DNA of 64,000 nt from Rickettsiella endosymbiont of Rhagonycha lignosa. Its GTDB lineage: Bacteria; Pseudomonadota; Gammaproteobacteria; Diplorickettsiales; Diplorickettsiaceae. This document shows, piece after piece, positions 29,009 to 36,952 of this stretch (position 1 is the first letter of the stretch; each line of letters opens with the position of its first letter). The stretch spans positions 657,001-721,000 of the forward strand of contig NZ_OZ035011.1 of NCBI RefSeq assembly GCF_964031165.1. The letters run 5' to 3'. The notes beneath the pieces were generated by a model. The model did not search any database and had not been told where the DNA came from. It saw nothing but the letters and a program-made list of their open reading frames with translations. The position numbers were made by a program, and so were the translations under genes.

Positions 29009-29837
29009 GTTGTTTTGCCTTATTTAAAAAATAAAAATGATGGACTGGACCTTGGCCATGACCTAGTTTTAAATTTTTTGCCGCTAAAATGCATTCTGTC
29101 AAATAATGTTTTGCTTGAGTAATGGCGCTAAATAAACTCTCGCCTTGTGCTAAATAAGAAGCGATTGCTGCAGATAATGTACAGCCGGTGCCATGTGTAT
29201 TTTTTGTGTCTATGCGCAAGCTATCAAAACGGTGTATTTGTTTTTGCGGGTAATCATAAAAAATATCTGGCGAAGACATGGTTTTTAAATGACCACCTTT
29301 CAGTAGTACCGAAGTTTTATAGCGTGTTGCGAGTAAGGTGGCGGCGTCTTGCATACTGCGATGGTCATTAATGTTAAGTTTTAAAATAGCTTCGGCTTCT
29401 GGAATATTGGGTGTAATCAATGTCGCTAATGAGAATAAAACATCCACTAAAGCTTGTATCGCTTGAGGTTTTAATAAAGTATGACCGGTTTGAGAAATCA
29501 TGACCGGGTCAAGCACTACAAATGGAGGTTGATATTTTTTTAAATTTGCAGCGACTAAATGGATAATCTCTTCATGATAAAGCATACCGAGTTTAACTGC
29601 GCCTATGGATAAATCAGTAAAGACAGCATCGATTTGTTGTTGAATAAACACTAATGGAATTTCTTGTATGGCAGTGACAGATAATGTGTTTTGCGCAACT
29701 AAGACGGTAATGATGCTGGCTGCATAACTACCTGTGGCTGAAATTGCTTTGATATCTGCTTGTATGCCGGCGCCACCGGAGGGATCCGTACCTGCAATAC
29801 TGACGACACTGGTTAATACTTCGTTATAGAGTGACAT
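29001..29837 (-). CDS. thiD: HMP/HMP-phosphate kinase
   Basis: Phosphorylates hydroxymethylpyrimidine twice for thiamine synthesis. The ribokinase-fold motifs are clear: VVSIAGTDPSGGAGIQADIK at the start, VLDPVMIS in the middle and the anion hole DTKNTHGTGCTLSAAIA near the C-terminus. I start at the ATG at 29837, seven bases after the thiM stop, matching homologues (SLYNEVLTSVVSIAG); the frame is open further upstream into thiM, but that extension would be spurious. About 278 residues, normal for ThiD. Confidence 0.92.
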   Translation of the reverse strand: MSLYNEVLTSVVSIAGTDPSGGAGIQADIKAISATGSYAASIITVLVAQNTLSVTAIQEIPLVFIQQQIDAVFTDLSIGAVKLGMLYHEEIIHLVAANLKKYQPPFVVLDPVMISQTGHTLLKPQAIQALVDVLFSLATLITPNIPEAEAILKLNINDHRSMQDAATLLATRYKTSVLLKGGHLKTMSSPDIFYDYPQKQIHRFDSLRIDTKNTHGTGCTLSAAIASYLAQGESLFSAITQAKHYLTECILAAKNLKLGHGQGPVHHFYFLNKAKQHV

Positions 29838-29844
29838 AAGATGT

Positions 29845-30699
29845 TCATTCAGCAATTGTCGATTTAAGGAAGGCTTGTAAATCATTCTTTTGTACTGAAT
29901 ATAGGCTATCGAGTAGTTGAGAATAAAAACTGCCAGGACCTGAGGATTTTTTTTCTGCATATTCGCTAACTAATCCCATCCAAGCCATCGCATGCACGCA
30001 AGCATTGAATCTTTCCGGATTAATTGCTAAAAAACTGGCAATCATAGCGGTTAATGAACATCCCATACCGACCACTTTAGTAAGTAAGGGTGTGCCATAA
30101 TCTAAGGTGATTGTTTGTGTGGCACTGACGATAAAATCAATTTGGCCACTGACGACTACGATGCATCGGTATTGTTCAGCTAAGGTTTGCGCAGATGCAA
30201 GGGCATGACGACTGATTTGTGTTGAATCGACACCTTTCGTGATGATGGAAGTATCTAACAAAGCCATGATTTCTGAAGCATTACCACGGATGACATCGAT
30301 ACCTCTTTTTATAATAGTTAAGGAGGCTTGCGTGCGATACCGGCTGGCACCGGCACCGACCGGATCGAAGACGATAGGGATATTACGTTTTAAAGCAGCG
30401 TGTTGAGCTTGTTTTATGGCAGTCAACCACGTTTCATCAAGAGTACCGATATTGATGACTAAGGCTTGGGCTAATTGAATAATTTCTACTATTTCCTCTT
30501 GGGCATGCGCCATAATCGGCGCGGCCCCTAATGCGAGCAAAAAATTAGCGGTAGTCGGCATAACGACTAAATTAGTGATATTGTGGATTAACGGATGGGT
30601 TTGACGGATTAAATCGACGTCATGGTATAGCGATTCTAAGGTAAATGCATTGATATTCGAGAGGGAGGCGCTTTTAACTGAGCAATTTTTTGTTTTCAA
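29845..30699 (-). CDS. thiM: Hydroxyethylthiazole kinase
   Basis: Phosphorylates the thiazole moiety for salvage into thiamine. Recognised by HNITNLVVMPTTANFLLALG, IVFDPVGAGASRYR, IRGNASEI and VVGMGCSLTAMIA, which includes the conserved Cys. The start is a TTG at 30699, since AGGAAG lies seven bases upstream and no ATG fits. That SD is the 3' edge of the TPP riboswitch, so ligand binding should hide it. First gene of thiM-thiD-tenA. Confidence 0.92.
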   Translation of the reverse strand: MKTKNCSVKSASLSNINAFTLESLYHDVDLIRQTHPLIHNITNLVVMPTTANFLLALGAAPIMAHAQEEIVEIIQLAQALVINIGTLDETWLTAIKQAQHAALKRNIPIVFDPVGAGASRYRTQASLTIIKRGIDVIRGNASEIMALLDTSIITKGVDSTQISRHALASAQTLAEQYRCIVVVSGQIDFIVSATQTITLDYGTPLLTKVVGMGCSLTAMIASFLAINPERFNACVHAMAWMGLVSEYAEKKSSGPGSFYSQLLDSLYSVQKNDLQAFLKSTIAE

Positions 30700-30703
30700 T
30701 GTA

Positions 30704-30796
30704 CTTCTTCCTACGCAGGTCTTAGCCCGATCAGGTTATGAGGGTTGAATGGGAACATTCTCTCAGCCTTTAAAAAAAGCACCCCTGGAGTGGCTA
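30704..30796 (-). promoter_or_regulatory. TPP riboswitch (THI element)
   Basis: On the minus strand the conserved blocks appear in order: CTCCAGGGGTGC (30779-30790), GGCTGAGA (30761-30768), ACCCTC (near 30740), ACCTGATC (near 30729-30736) and GCGTAGGAAG (30707-30716). The last block contains the SD of thiM, so the element most likely controls translation initiation, as in E. coli thiM. Confidence 0.95.
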
Positions 30797-30953
30797 CTAT
30801 TAGACAGGAATTAATGGGTCGGATCAAGTGACTTTTCTTGGTCATTGCCAGTGAGTAGTGCATAACAATCTACACTAACACGACATCCGATTGCAGGCGC
30901 GCGCATACAACATTTACTCGCCATGATGGGCCGTTTGCTGCTATAGTTTGGGC

Positions 30954-31550
30954 ATGGAAAATCAAACGCTGAAATCGATCTGTGAAGCCGCTATTCTTGC
31001 TGCCGGTGAACCGGTGAGTATTGAGCGCTTATTCGATTTATTTAATCCGGAAGAACGGCCGACTAAAGCAGATCTGAAGAAAATTCTGTTGGAATTAAGC
31101 GAAGATTATCAAGATCGCGGAATTCAGTTAAAGCAATTGGCGAGTGGTTATTGTTTTCAAACCGCTAGTGCACTCAATGCCTGGGTTAAACGACTCTGGC
31201 CGGAAAAATCAGCGCGTTATTCACGTGCTTTCTTGGAAACCCTCAGTATTATTGCGTACAAACAACCCGTGACGCGCGGAGACATTGAAGCGATACGTGG
31301 TGTGTCAGTAAATCCAAATATTGTTAAAACCTTGCTGGAACAAGAATGGATACAAGTGGTTGGGCAACGTGAAGTTCTAGGACGACCTAATCTCTATGCA
31401 ACGTCGAGATTATTTCTTGATCATTTTGGTTTAAAAGAATTAGCCGATTTGCCGCCTTTTCCTTTGCCGCAAATGACAGAACCGTTAGAGATTTCTTTGT
31501 CTGCTGATAGCGAAGCGAAAGATACTTCACTTGATATTCTACAAAATTAA
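30954..31550 (+). CDS. scpB: Segregation and condensation protein B
   Basis: ScpB is the winged-helix kleisin-associated subunit of the SMC-ScpA condensin. Typical residues are ICEAAILAAGEPVSIERL at the start, RAFLETLSIIAYKQPVTRGD and RGVSVNPNIVKTLLEQEWI, then GRPNLYATS. 198 residues is typical. I use the ATG at 30954; a TTG two codons upstream is possible. No SD is evident. scpA is not adjacent upstream, which is unusual because the two normally form an operon. rluB lies downstream as in related bacteria, but separated by a carbonic-anhydrase-like gene. Confidence 0.93.
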   Translation: MENQTLKSICEAAILAAGEPVSIERLFDLFNPEERPTKADLKKILLELSEDYQDRGIQLKQLASGYCFQTASALNAWVKRLWPEKSARYSRAFLETLSIIAYKQPVTRGDIEAIRGVSVNPNIVKTLLEQEWIQVVGQREVLGRPNLYATSRLFLDHFGLKELADLPPFPLPQMTEPLEISLSADSEAKDTSLDILQN

Positions 31551-31556
31551 ATTTAA

Positions 31557-32093
31557 ATGCTTTATTCTTTTGAAGGCAGACATCCAAAGCTATTAGGTAA
31601 AGATATTTTTATTGCTGAAAGCGCTGATGTGATTGGCGCCGTAATTATCCATAATCATGTCATTATCTTACCGCAAGCGGTAGTCCGTGCCGATAATACC
31701 GTGATAGAAATTGGCGAAAATAGTAATATCCAAGATGCTGCGGTATTGCATACCGATCCAGATATGCCGATGCAAATTGGTCGATTTGTAACGATTGCTC
31801 ATCATGCCATGGTGCATGCGCAGGCGGTGGGTGATTATTCAGTTATAGCCATTGGCGCAAAAATATTGAATAATGCCGTGATTGGTAAACACTGTTTGAT
31901 TGCAGCGAATGCTATGGTATTAGCAAATCAACATATTGCGGATGGTTCTTTGGTAATGGGCTCTCCTGGTAAAATAAAACCATTGACTGCCCAACAAATA
32001 GCGGATATGCAATGGTATGCGCAACATTATTCAGCAAAAATTCATCGTTATCAAAAAGGACTTAAACGATTCGATCCCAAAACTTGCGAATAA
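31557..32093 (+). CDS. Gamma-carbonic-anhydrase-like hexapeptide protein (YrdA type)
   Basis: Left-handed beta-helix protein, 178 aa, with hexapeptide repeats. The family core RADNTVIEIGENSNIQDAAV and the three metal-ligand histidines (VLH, then AHHAMVH) are present. The usual GHNAxLHGC segment reads AHHAMVHAQ, so it lacks the Cys. YrdA-type proteins bind zinc; few have proven carbonic anhydrase activity. It starts six bases after scpB and is probably co-transcribed. Confidence 0.87.
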   Translation: MLYSFEGRHPKLLGKDIFIAESADVIGAVIIHNHVIILPQAVVRADNTVIEIGENSNIQDAAVLHTDPDMPMQIGRFVTIAHHAMVHAQAVGDYSVIAIGAKILNNAVIGKHCLIAANAMVLANQHIADGSLVMGSPGKIKPLTAQQIADMQWYAQHYSAKIHRYQKGLKRFDPKTCE

Positions 32094-32173
32094 ATTTTAG
32101 TATGATGGGTTTGTGTGTAAGTGCTTACCGCAGTGAGTATTAATAATACTGCAATAAAAATTCTTGCTAACAT
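32051..32173 (-). CDS. Possible small exported peptide, 40 aa
   Basis: Short ORF beginning MLARIFIAVLLILTAVSTY, a signal-peptide-like hydrophobic start, then a polar tail. AGGA lies six bases before the ATG, better than many real genes here. It lies in the 230-bp gap before rluB and runs antisense into the last 43 bases of the carbonic-anhydrase-like gene. It may be a toxin-like or signal-type small protein, or chance. Confidence 0.35.
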   Translation of the reverse strand: MLARIFIAVLLILTAVSTYTQTHHTKIYSQVLGSNRLSPF

Positions 32174-32189
32174 ACTAATCCTGTATCAA

Positions 32190-32208
32190 ACTTTTCATCC
32201 TGAAAAGT
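32190..32208. promoter_or_regulatory. 8-bp inverted repeat in the rluB upstream region
   Basis: ACTTTTCA (32190-32197) and TGAAAAGT (32201-32208) are separated by TCC. It is symmetric and could be an operator or a short hairpin serving the small minus-strand ORF or rluB. Confidence 0.3.
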
Positions 32209-32324
32209 ATCATTTTAAGTATACCATTAAATCACTATTGGAAAAAAAATATAGCAAGAGAAAAAATAGCAGCGATGATGTTTAATTTAGCATAGTATAA
32301 GAGGATTAACTGGCTTTATTTCTT

Positions 32325-33062
32325 ATGAATGAAAAAATACAAAAAATACTGGCTAATTTAGGTATTGGCTCGCGTCGCGAAATAGAACGTTGGATCCGCG
32401 CGGGTCGAGTGCGTATTAATCAGCGGCCTGCCAAGCTCGGCGACAGAATTGATTTAACCGCAAAAATTTTTATAGATGGTAGGCCAATTCCGCTCATATC
32501 CCCATCCGATTTTAAACGACGTGTATTGATTTATCATAAACCTGAAGGCGAGATTTGTGCACGTTCGGATCCCGAACAACGACCGACAGTATTTGAACAT
32601 TTACCACCGTTACGTGGTCAACGTTGGATAATGATTGGCCGTTTAGATATTAACACCTTAGGGTTATTAATTTTCACCAATGATGGTGAATTAGCGCATC
32701 GTCTATCACATCCTTCTTACGAAATTGAACGCGAGTATGCCGTGCGTGTATTAGGTAAAGTGGATGAGAAAATTTTGCAGCGTTTAAGACAAGGGGTGAA
32801 GTTAGAGGATGGCATGGCGGCATTTACGCGGATTGAAGAGCGTGGCGGATCGGGTGCCAATCATTGGTATCATGTAGTACTTAAAGAAGGGCGCAATCGA
32901 GAAGTTAGACGTTTATGGGAATCGCAAGGGGTTGGTGTTAGTCGTTTATTGCGCGTGCGCTTTGGTAATGTGAGCTTGCCGGAAGATTTGAGCAGAGGGC
33001 AAAGCCGCGAATTAAAAACCGACGAGAGTCAAAAATTAGCTCGCTTGGTAGGTTTAGATTGA
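32325..33062 (+). CDS. rluB: 23S rRNA pseudouridine synthase B
   Basis: Modifies U2605 of 23S rRNA in the E. coli numbering of the family. An N-terminal S4 RNA-binding domain (KIQKILANLGIGSRREIERW) precedes the RsuA-type catalytic domain with the nucleophile in GRLDINTLGLLIFTNDGE. The KEGRNREVRRLWE stretch is also typical. 245 aa. It may be regulated separately from scpB because 230 bp lie upstream. Confidence 0.92.
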   Translation: MNEKIQKILANLGIGSRREIERWIRAGRVRINQRPAKLGDRIDLTAKIFIDGRPIPLISPSDFKRRVLIYHKPEGEICARSDPEQRPTVFEHLPPLRGQRWIMIGRLDINTLGLLIFTNDGELAHRLSHPSYEIEREYAVRVLGKVDEKILQRLRQGVKLEDGMAAFTRIEERGGSGANHWYHVVLKEGRNREVRRLWESQGVGVSRLLRVRFGNVSLPEDLSRGQSRELKTDESQKLARLVGLD

Positions 33063-33086
33063 GTTGCGTATTTAAAGGAACAGATC

Positions 33087-34913
33087 ATGCAAAAGGATTG
33101 CAACAGAAATCGTTGGTTAAAATACTATTTAATTACACTTATCTGTATCTATACGGCTAATGGCTTAGCGGATTCCTTAGCACCACGATTTTCTGCGAAT
33201 GCCTATACCGGTGTTTATACAGTAGGATCAGCGGATTTAATGTGGTCACTCGATGGCAATGAAATCCACAATTTCTATGTGAATCCACAAGCTGCTTATG
33301 GTAGTGATCAACAATGGCAGGCAGATTTAGGCTTAGGTTATCGTTGGGTTAATAACGACGCGGCTATTTTAGGTTGGTATGCGTTTGCGGGCCGTACACG
33401 TGTTAACAATAATAGTGATTTTTGGATAGCGAATCCTGGCGTGGAAGTATTAGGAAGGCGTTGGGATACGCATCTTAATGCTTATATCCCGGTTGCTGGG
33501 CGTAGTAATGAAGTGAATTTTCGATACGAATTTAATTCAGTAAGCGAACCATTTTTTACTGGGCATAGTGAAGTAATTAATAACCTATTTGATCTTGCCA
33601 ATGAAATTGAGAGAATTGGCAATGGTGCGGATGCCATGTTGGCTTACCAACTTTTTCGAGAAGTGCCTTTAAAAGCCTATTTAGGCGCTTATTTTTTTGA
33701 TATTCACGGCACAGATAATTTACGCGGTGGTGTTGCTGGGTTTCAATATTGGTTTGATCCAAATATTAAAATTTTTACTAACTTTAGTTATGATAATTAT
33801 CAACACAGCAAGGTGATAGCAGGCATCGGTGTGAGTTTTGGTGGGGTGAGAAAACATACCGCCGATCCTTCCCTGTCAGAAAGATTAACTGATCCTGTTG
33901 AGCGTTATTTGGCGCATTGGGGCCATGGTTCAGGTATTCCCAGCCGGACTATTTTCTTTGCAGAAGGCCAAGGAACCAGCACACAATTAATTAATGATAA
34001 TATTGCTTTTTTCACTCAAAGCGGAAGTCCAAATGATGGCGGTATTGGCTTAACCTTAGCTAACTGTACGTTTGAAAATCCTTGTGCCCCTAGTGATTTC
34101 AGTCAAACTGGAGTAAATACCTTAAATACTTTATTAGCAAATACCACAATGTTTTTTAATGGTGGTAGTTACCCAGCATTGAATAGCGCAGGTACCGGAG
34201 CGATTAGTTTAAACCCAGGACAAAGTGTTTCTTCTCGTTCAGCAGATTTTAGCGAAAGCGCAGCGGGTGCAAATCGCTCGATTTTTAATGGTGCGTTTAT
34301 TTTAACGAGTAACAATACCTTGAATGATATTATTTTATTACCTACGAACGATACGGCAGCAGGCAATGCAGTCAATGCCACTAACGCTAGTAATGTGAAT
34401 GTTAATGGCAGTCAAATAGGTAGTGCTTCCAATCGATTTCTTAATACGGCTATCTTATTATCTGGCAGTCAATTAGCATTAAATAATAGCGTTGTTTTTG
34501 CGGGTCGACGTGCCGTTAGAGCAGAAGCTAATTCTTCATTTAGCATTCAATCAAGTCAAATGGATGTGACGCGAACTATAAATGGAGGAATAACGGGAAT
34601 AAGTATAACTGGGAACAGTACGGGAAATATGGAAAATAGTCAGTTAAATGTAAGTGGTCGAGGTAACGCCTTTGGCGTTAATGCATTGAGCAATTCACAA
34701 ATTACTATAGCTAATAGTGATATTTCTGTGACGAGTACAGGGGGTAATTCTATGGTGAGAGGGATAATGACAAACACGGGAGGTTCAGCCCTCATGGAGC
34801 TAGGTAGCTTATCCGTAACAAGTCCTAGCCCAAATGCCGCTATAACCTCAGGCGCAAATATTTCATTGGATTTGGTAGCTTGCACACTTAACGGAACGAC
34901 AGTTGTTTGTTAG
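33087..34913 (+). CDS. Inverse-autotransporter-like outer-membrane protein
   Basis: 608 residues with a signal peptide (hydrophobic LKYYLITLICIYTANGLA, likely cleaved before DSLAP). A beta-barrel of about 30-255 with alternating patterns resembles the intimin/invasin barrel: WQADLGLGYRWVNNDAAILG, VNPGVE-like WIANPGVEVLGRRW and NLRGGVAGFQYWF. After residue 285 comes an Asn/Ser-rich passenger with short repeated turns (NVNVNGSQIG, NSSFSIQSSQMDV, NSQLNVSGRG) suggesting a parallel beta-helix. This order, barrel first and passenger second, fits inverse autotransporters used in adhesion. It ends with a CTLNGTTVVC motif that could form a disulfide. The 3' end abuts an IS630-type remnant. It lies 25 bp after rluB with AAGGAA upstream. 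Confidence 0.78.
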   Translation: MQKDCNRNRWLKYYLITLICIYTANGLADSLAPRFSANAYTGVYTVGSADLMWSLDGNEIHNFYVNPQAAYGSDQQWQADLGLGYRWVNNDAAILGWYAFAGRTRVNNNSDFWIANPGVEVLGRRWDTHLNAYIPVAGRSNEVNFRYEFNSVSEPFFTGHSEVINNLFDLANEIERIGNGADAMLAYQLFREVPLKAYLGAYFFDIHGTDNLRGGVAGFQYWFDPNIKIFTNFSYDNYQHSKVIAGIGVSFGGVRKHTADPSLSERLTDPVERYLAHWGHGSGIPSRTIFFAEGQGTSTQLINDNIAFFTQSGSPNDGGIGLTLANCTFENPCAPSDFSQTGVNTLNTLLANTTMFFNGGSYPALNSAGTGAISLNPGQSVSSRSADFSESAAGANRSIFNGAFILTSNNTLNDIILLPTNDTAAGNAVNATNASNVNVNGSQIGSASNRFLNTAILLSGSQLALNNSVVFAGRRAVRAEANSSFSIQSSQMDVTRTINGGITGISITGNSTGNMENSQLNVSGRGNAFGVNALSNSQITIANSDISVTSTGGNSMVRGIMTNTGGSALMELGSLSVTSPSPNAAITSGANISLDLVACTLNGTTVVC

Positions 34914-35357
34914 CTTTACTACGAGTTACTGCCGCGATAGTACGTAAAGTATTTTTTATTTTAGACCAAGCTAATTCGATGGGTGATAGGTTAGGGAGTA
35001 TGGAGGAGATAGAGTAAGCGAGCTCCTGTCTTTTCAATAGCTTCTTTAACGCCAGCGACTTATAAGCTGAAAGATTATCCATGACCACTACGTTTCCTGG
35101 TGTGAGTTTAGGAACTAAGTTTTTTTGAATAAATGCTGAAAAAATAGTGCCATCCGTGTACCAGGCTCCAAACAGGCTGGCTGTAAAACCTTGACAACTT
35201 AATGCGCCTATTAAGGTAGTTCGCTGACCCGGGTAAAAAGCAGATTACCCTTTAGCACGACTTTTTCCTACCGCTCTTCCATACAAACGACTCATTCCAC
35301 CATGAACACCTGATTCGTCAATAAAGATAAGTTGGCTGGGGTCGAACAGGTTATCCT
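34888..35357 (-). mobile_element. IS630-type transposase remnant
   Basis: Reading the minus strand from 35357: PSQLIFIDESGVHGG, an in-frame TAA around 35250, TTLIGAL, then VVMDNLSAYKSLALKK and LSPIELAWSKIKNTLR. These carry the DDE residues D, D and E of the IS630/Tc1 catalytic core. The N-terminal helix-turn-helix half is missing and there is a premature stop, so it is inactive. No terminal repeats recognised. It is wedged between the ends of the autotransporter gene and the hypothetical gene at 35351-35935, and may have trimmed either. Confidence 0.85.
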
Positions 35358-35935
35358 ATCTGAGTAGCCGCCGCCCTGGCTATTGCTGCATCAATATAAT
35401 TAGGATCTACCTCTACTCCGATATATTCTCTTACAATCTCCTGCATTTTTTCAGAATGAAGAAAATCAACTGCTTTTTCATAGAAGGCATCACCTGATAA
35501 TTTAATATTATCGCAAATCTTCTGTATTTCTTTAGGACGAAGAAAATCAAATGTTTCTACTGCTTCTACAGAGAAGGTATTACCTGATAATACACGTAAT
35601 AATTCTTTAGTAAGTTCAGATACATCAGCCATTAATTTTTTTCTCCCTTCTCTACTAAGCTTTCGGGCAGATAATCCACTGCAATTATTCATATTGGCAA
35701 ATAATCCATGGGCTGTAGTTTCGAGACTACGTAAGTTGTTTCCTAGCGGTAGTTCCACTTGGAGTAGAATCTTTATAGCTTTATGAGTTTCGCTTTGCCC
35801 CTCACGGAAGTTAGGATGGAACAAGCCTTTCAATTTTCTTAAATATTCACGAAGTATACCATCAAAGATTTTGTCTAAATCTTCATCCGCCTCGGGGTTC
35901 TCGAAAAAACTGTGGGGTGAATTGTTCTTATACAT
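35351..35935 (-). CDS. Hypothetical helical protein, 194 aa
   Basis: Not recognised. Helical and charged, with no membrane segment. The start ATG at 35935 has AGGAG six bases upstream; an in-frame ATG at 35959 lacks one. The C-terminus (AAIARAAATQIG) coincides with the edge of the IS630-type remnant, so the native C-terminus may have been replaced or cut. A possible small cytosolic or effector protein. Confidence 0.6.
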   Translation of the reverse strand: MYKNNSPHSFFENPEADEDLDKIFDGILREYLRKLKGLFHPNFREGQSETHKAIKILLQVELPLGNNLRSLETTAHGLFANMNNCSGLSARKLSREGRKKLMADVSELTKELLRVLSGNTFSVEAVETFDFLRPKEIQKICDNIKLSGDAFYEKAVDFLHSEKMQEIVREYIGVEVDPNYIDAAIARAAATQIG

Positions 35936-36153
35936 AATTTCTCCTACATTAAATTGCATTGTAGCAGGACTCAGATCAAGCCAAGTGCTTAGTTACAGCC
36001 ACGCAGATAGCGCTTGAGACATAACAAACATTCTAGCAAAATTTTCTTACCATACTGCCAATATATTATTTTATATAATTTTATTGTCTATTATTTGTAC
36101 AAAAGGGGCACTTATTATTTGCATTCATAATGCTAGAAAAAAGTACAACTTAT

Positions 36154-36183
36154 TTGTATTTGTCTGTTAATTAAGCGTATAAT
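36154..36183 (+). promoter_or_regulatory. Promoter of the sdh operon
   Basis: TTGTAT (36154-36159) and a perfect TATAAT (36178-36183) with an 18-base spacer. Transcription would start near 36190, giving a leader of about 38 bases to the sdhC start. Confidence 0.7.
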
Positions 36184-36227
36184 CGCCCAGTCTTTTTTAC
36201 CCTGATTCATTAAAAGGCTTACAATTT

Positions 36228-36599
36228 GTGAGTAAACGACCGATTAATCTTAATTTATTGACGATTCGCTTTCCTATCACGGCAATCGTATCAATTTTGC
36301 ATCGAATTTCTGGTTTTTTCTTATTTTTAATGATCCCAATCTTTTTAGCTATCCTGTCGCTGAGCTTACATAGCCCAGAGGCTTTTTTTACCGTGCACAC
36401 CTGTTTTGCGCATCCAGTCACTAAATTGCTCATCTTGGGCTTTTTATTTGCGCTTTTTTACCATTTATTAGCCGGTGTTCGTCATTTGTTGATGGATACG
36501 GGCGTTGCAGAAGAATTAAAGTCCGCGCGCTTTAGTGCTGGCTTGGTTATTGTGCTGGCGATAGGTCTGACCGGTCTGATGGGAATTTATTTATGGTAA
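36228..36599 (+). CDS. sdhC: Succinate dehydrogenase cytochrome b556 subunit
   Basis: Membrane anchor of complex II that binds haem b and ubiquinone. 123 residues, three membrane spans. Landmarks are RPINLNLLTIRFPITA, the SILHRISGFFLF segment (quinone-site Ser and Arg) and the haem-ligand His in FYHLLAGVRHLLMD. The start is GTG at 36228. First gene of sdhCDAB; its 3' end overlaps sdhD by seven bases. Confidence 0.92.
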   Translation: MSKRPINLNLLTIRFPITAIVSILHRISGFFLFLMIPIFLAILSLSLHSPEAFFTVHTCFAHPVTKLLILGFLFALFYHLLAGVRHLLMDTGVAEELKSARFSAGLVIVLAIGLTGLMGIYLW

Positions 36600-36952
36600 A
36601 AAAATTAACTAATGTAACCAGTCTTAGCGGTAATGGGTTACGTGATTGGTTAATCCAGCGTACCACATCGGTGATTTTGGCAGTCTATATTATTTTTTTA
36701 TTGGGATTTATTCTTTGTCATCAATCATTAGATTATGTCACCTGGCAGAACTTATTTAGTCATATAGGTATGCGTTTGTTTAGTAGCTTATTTTTATTGA
36801 GTTTATTTTGGCATGCCTGGATTGGCATGTGGACGATAGTGACGGACTATATTAAATCAGCGAGTTTACGTTTAATCACTCAACTCATTATTATCATTGC
36901 GCTATTCCTCTATTTTGTTTGGGGTTTAGTTATTTTCTGGGGCACAATCTAA
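36593..36952 (+). CDS. sdhD: Succinate dehydrogenase membrane anchor subunit
   Basis: 119 residues with three hydrophobic spans. [16 protein letters not shown] and [17 protein letters not shown] (with the haem-ligand His and quinone-site Tyr region) are typical of SdhD. It overlaps sdhC by seven bases, and its stop TAA shares one base with the sdhA ATG (TAATG), so translation of all three is coupled. Confidence 0.92.
   Translation: MVKKLTNVTSLSGNGLRDWLIQRTTSVILAVYIIFLLGFILCHQSLDYVTWQNLFSHIGMRLFSSLFLLSLFWHAWIGMWTIVTDYIKSASLRLITQLIIIIALFLYFVWGLVIFWGTI

Noticed and set aside
30913-30947. Promoter giving a leaderless scpB mRNA (TTTACT ... TATAGT six bases before the ATG)
   Set aside because: The spacer is 23 bases, too long for a normal sigma70 promoter, so the -10 match is probably chance.
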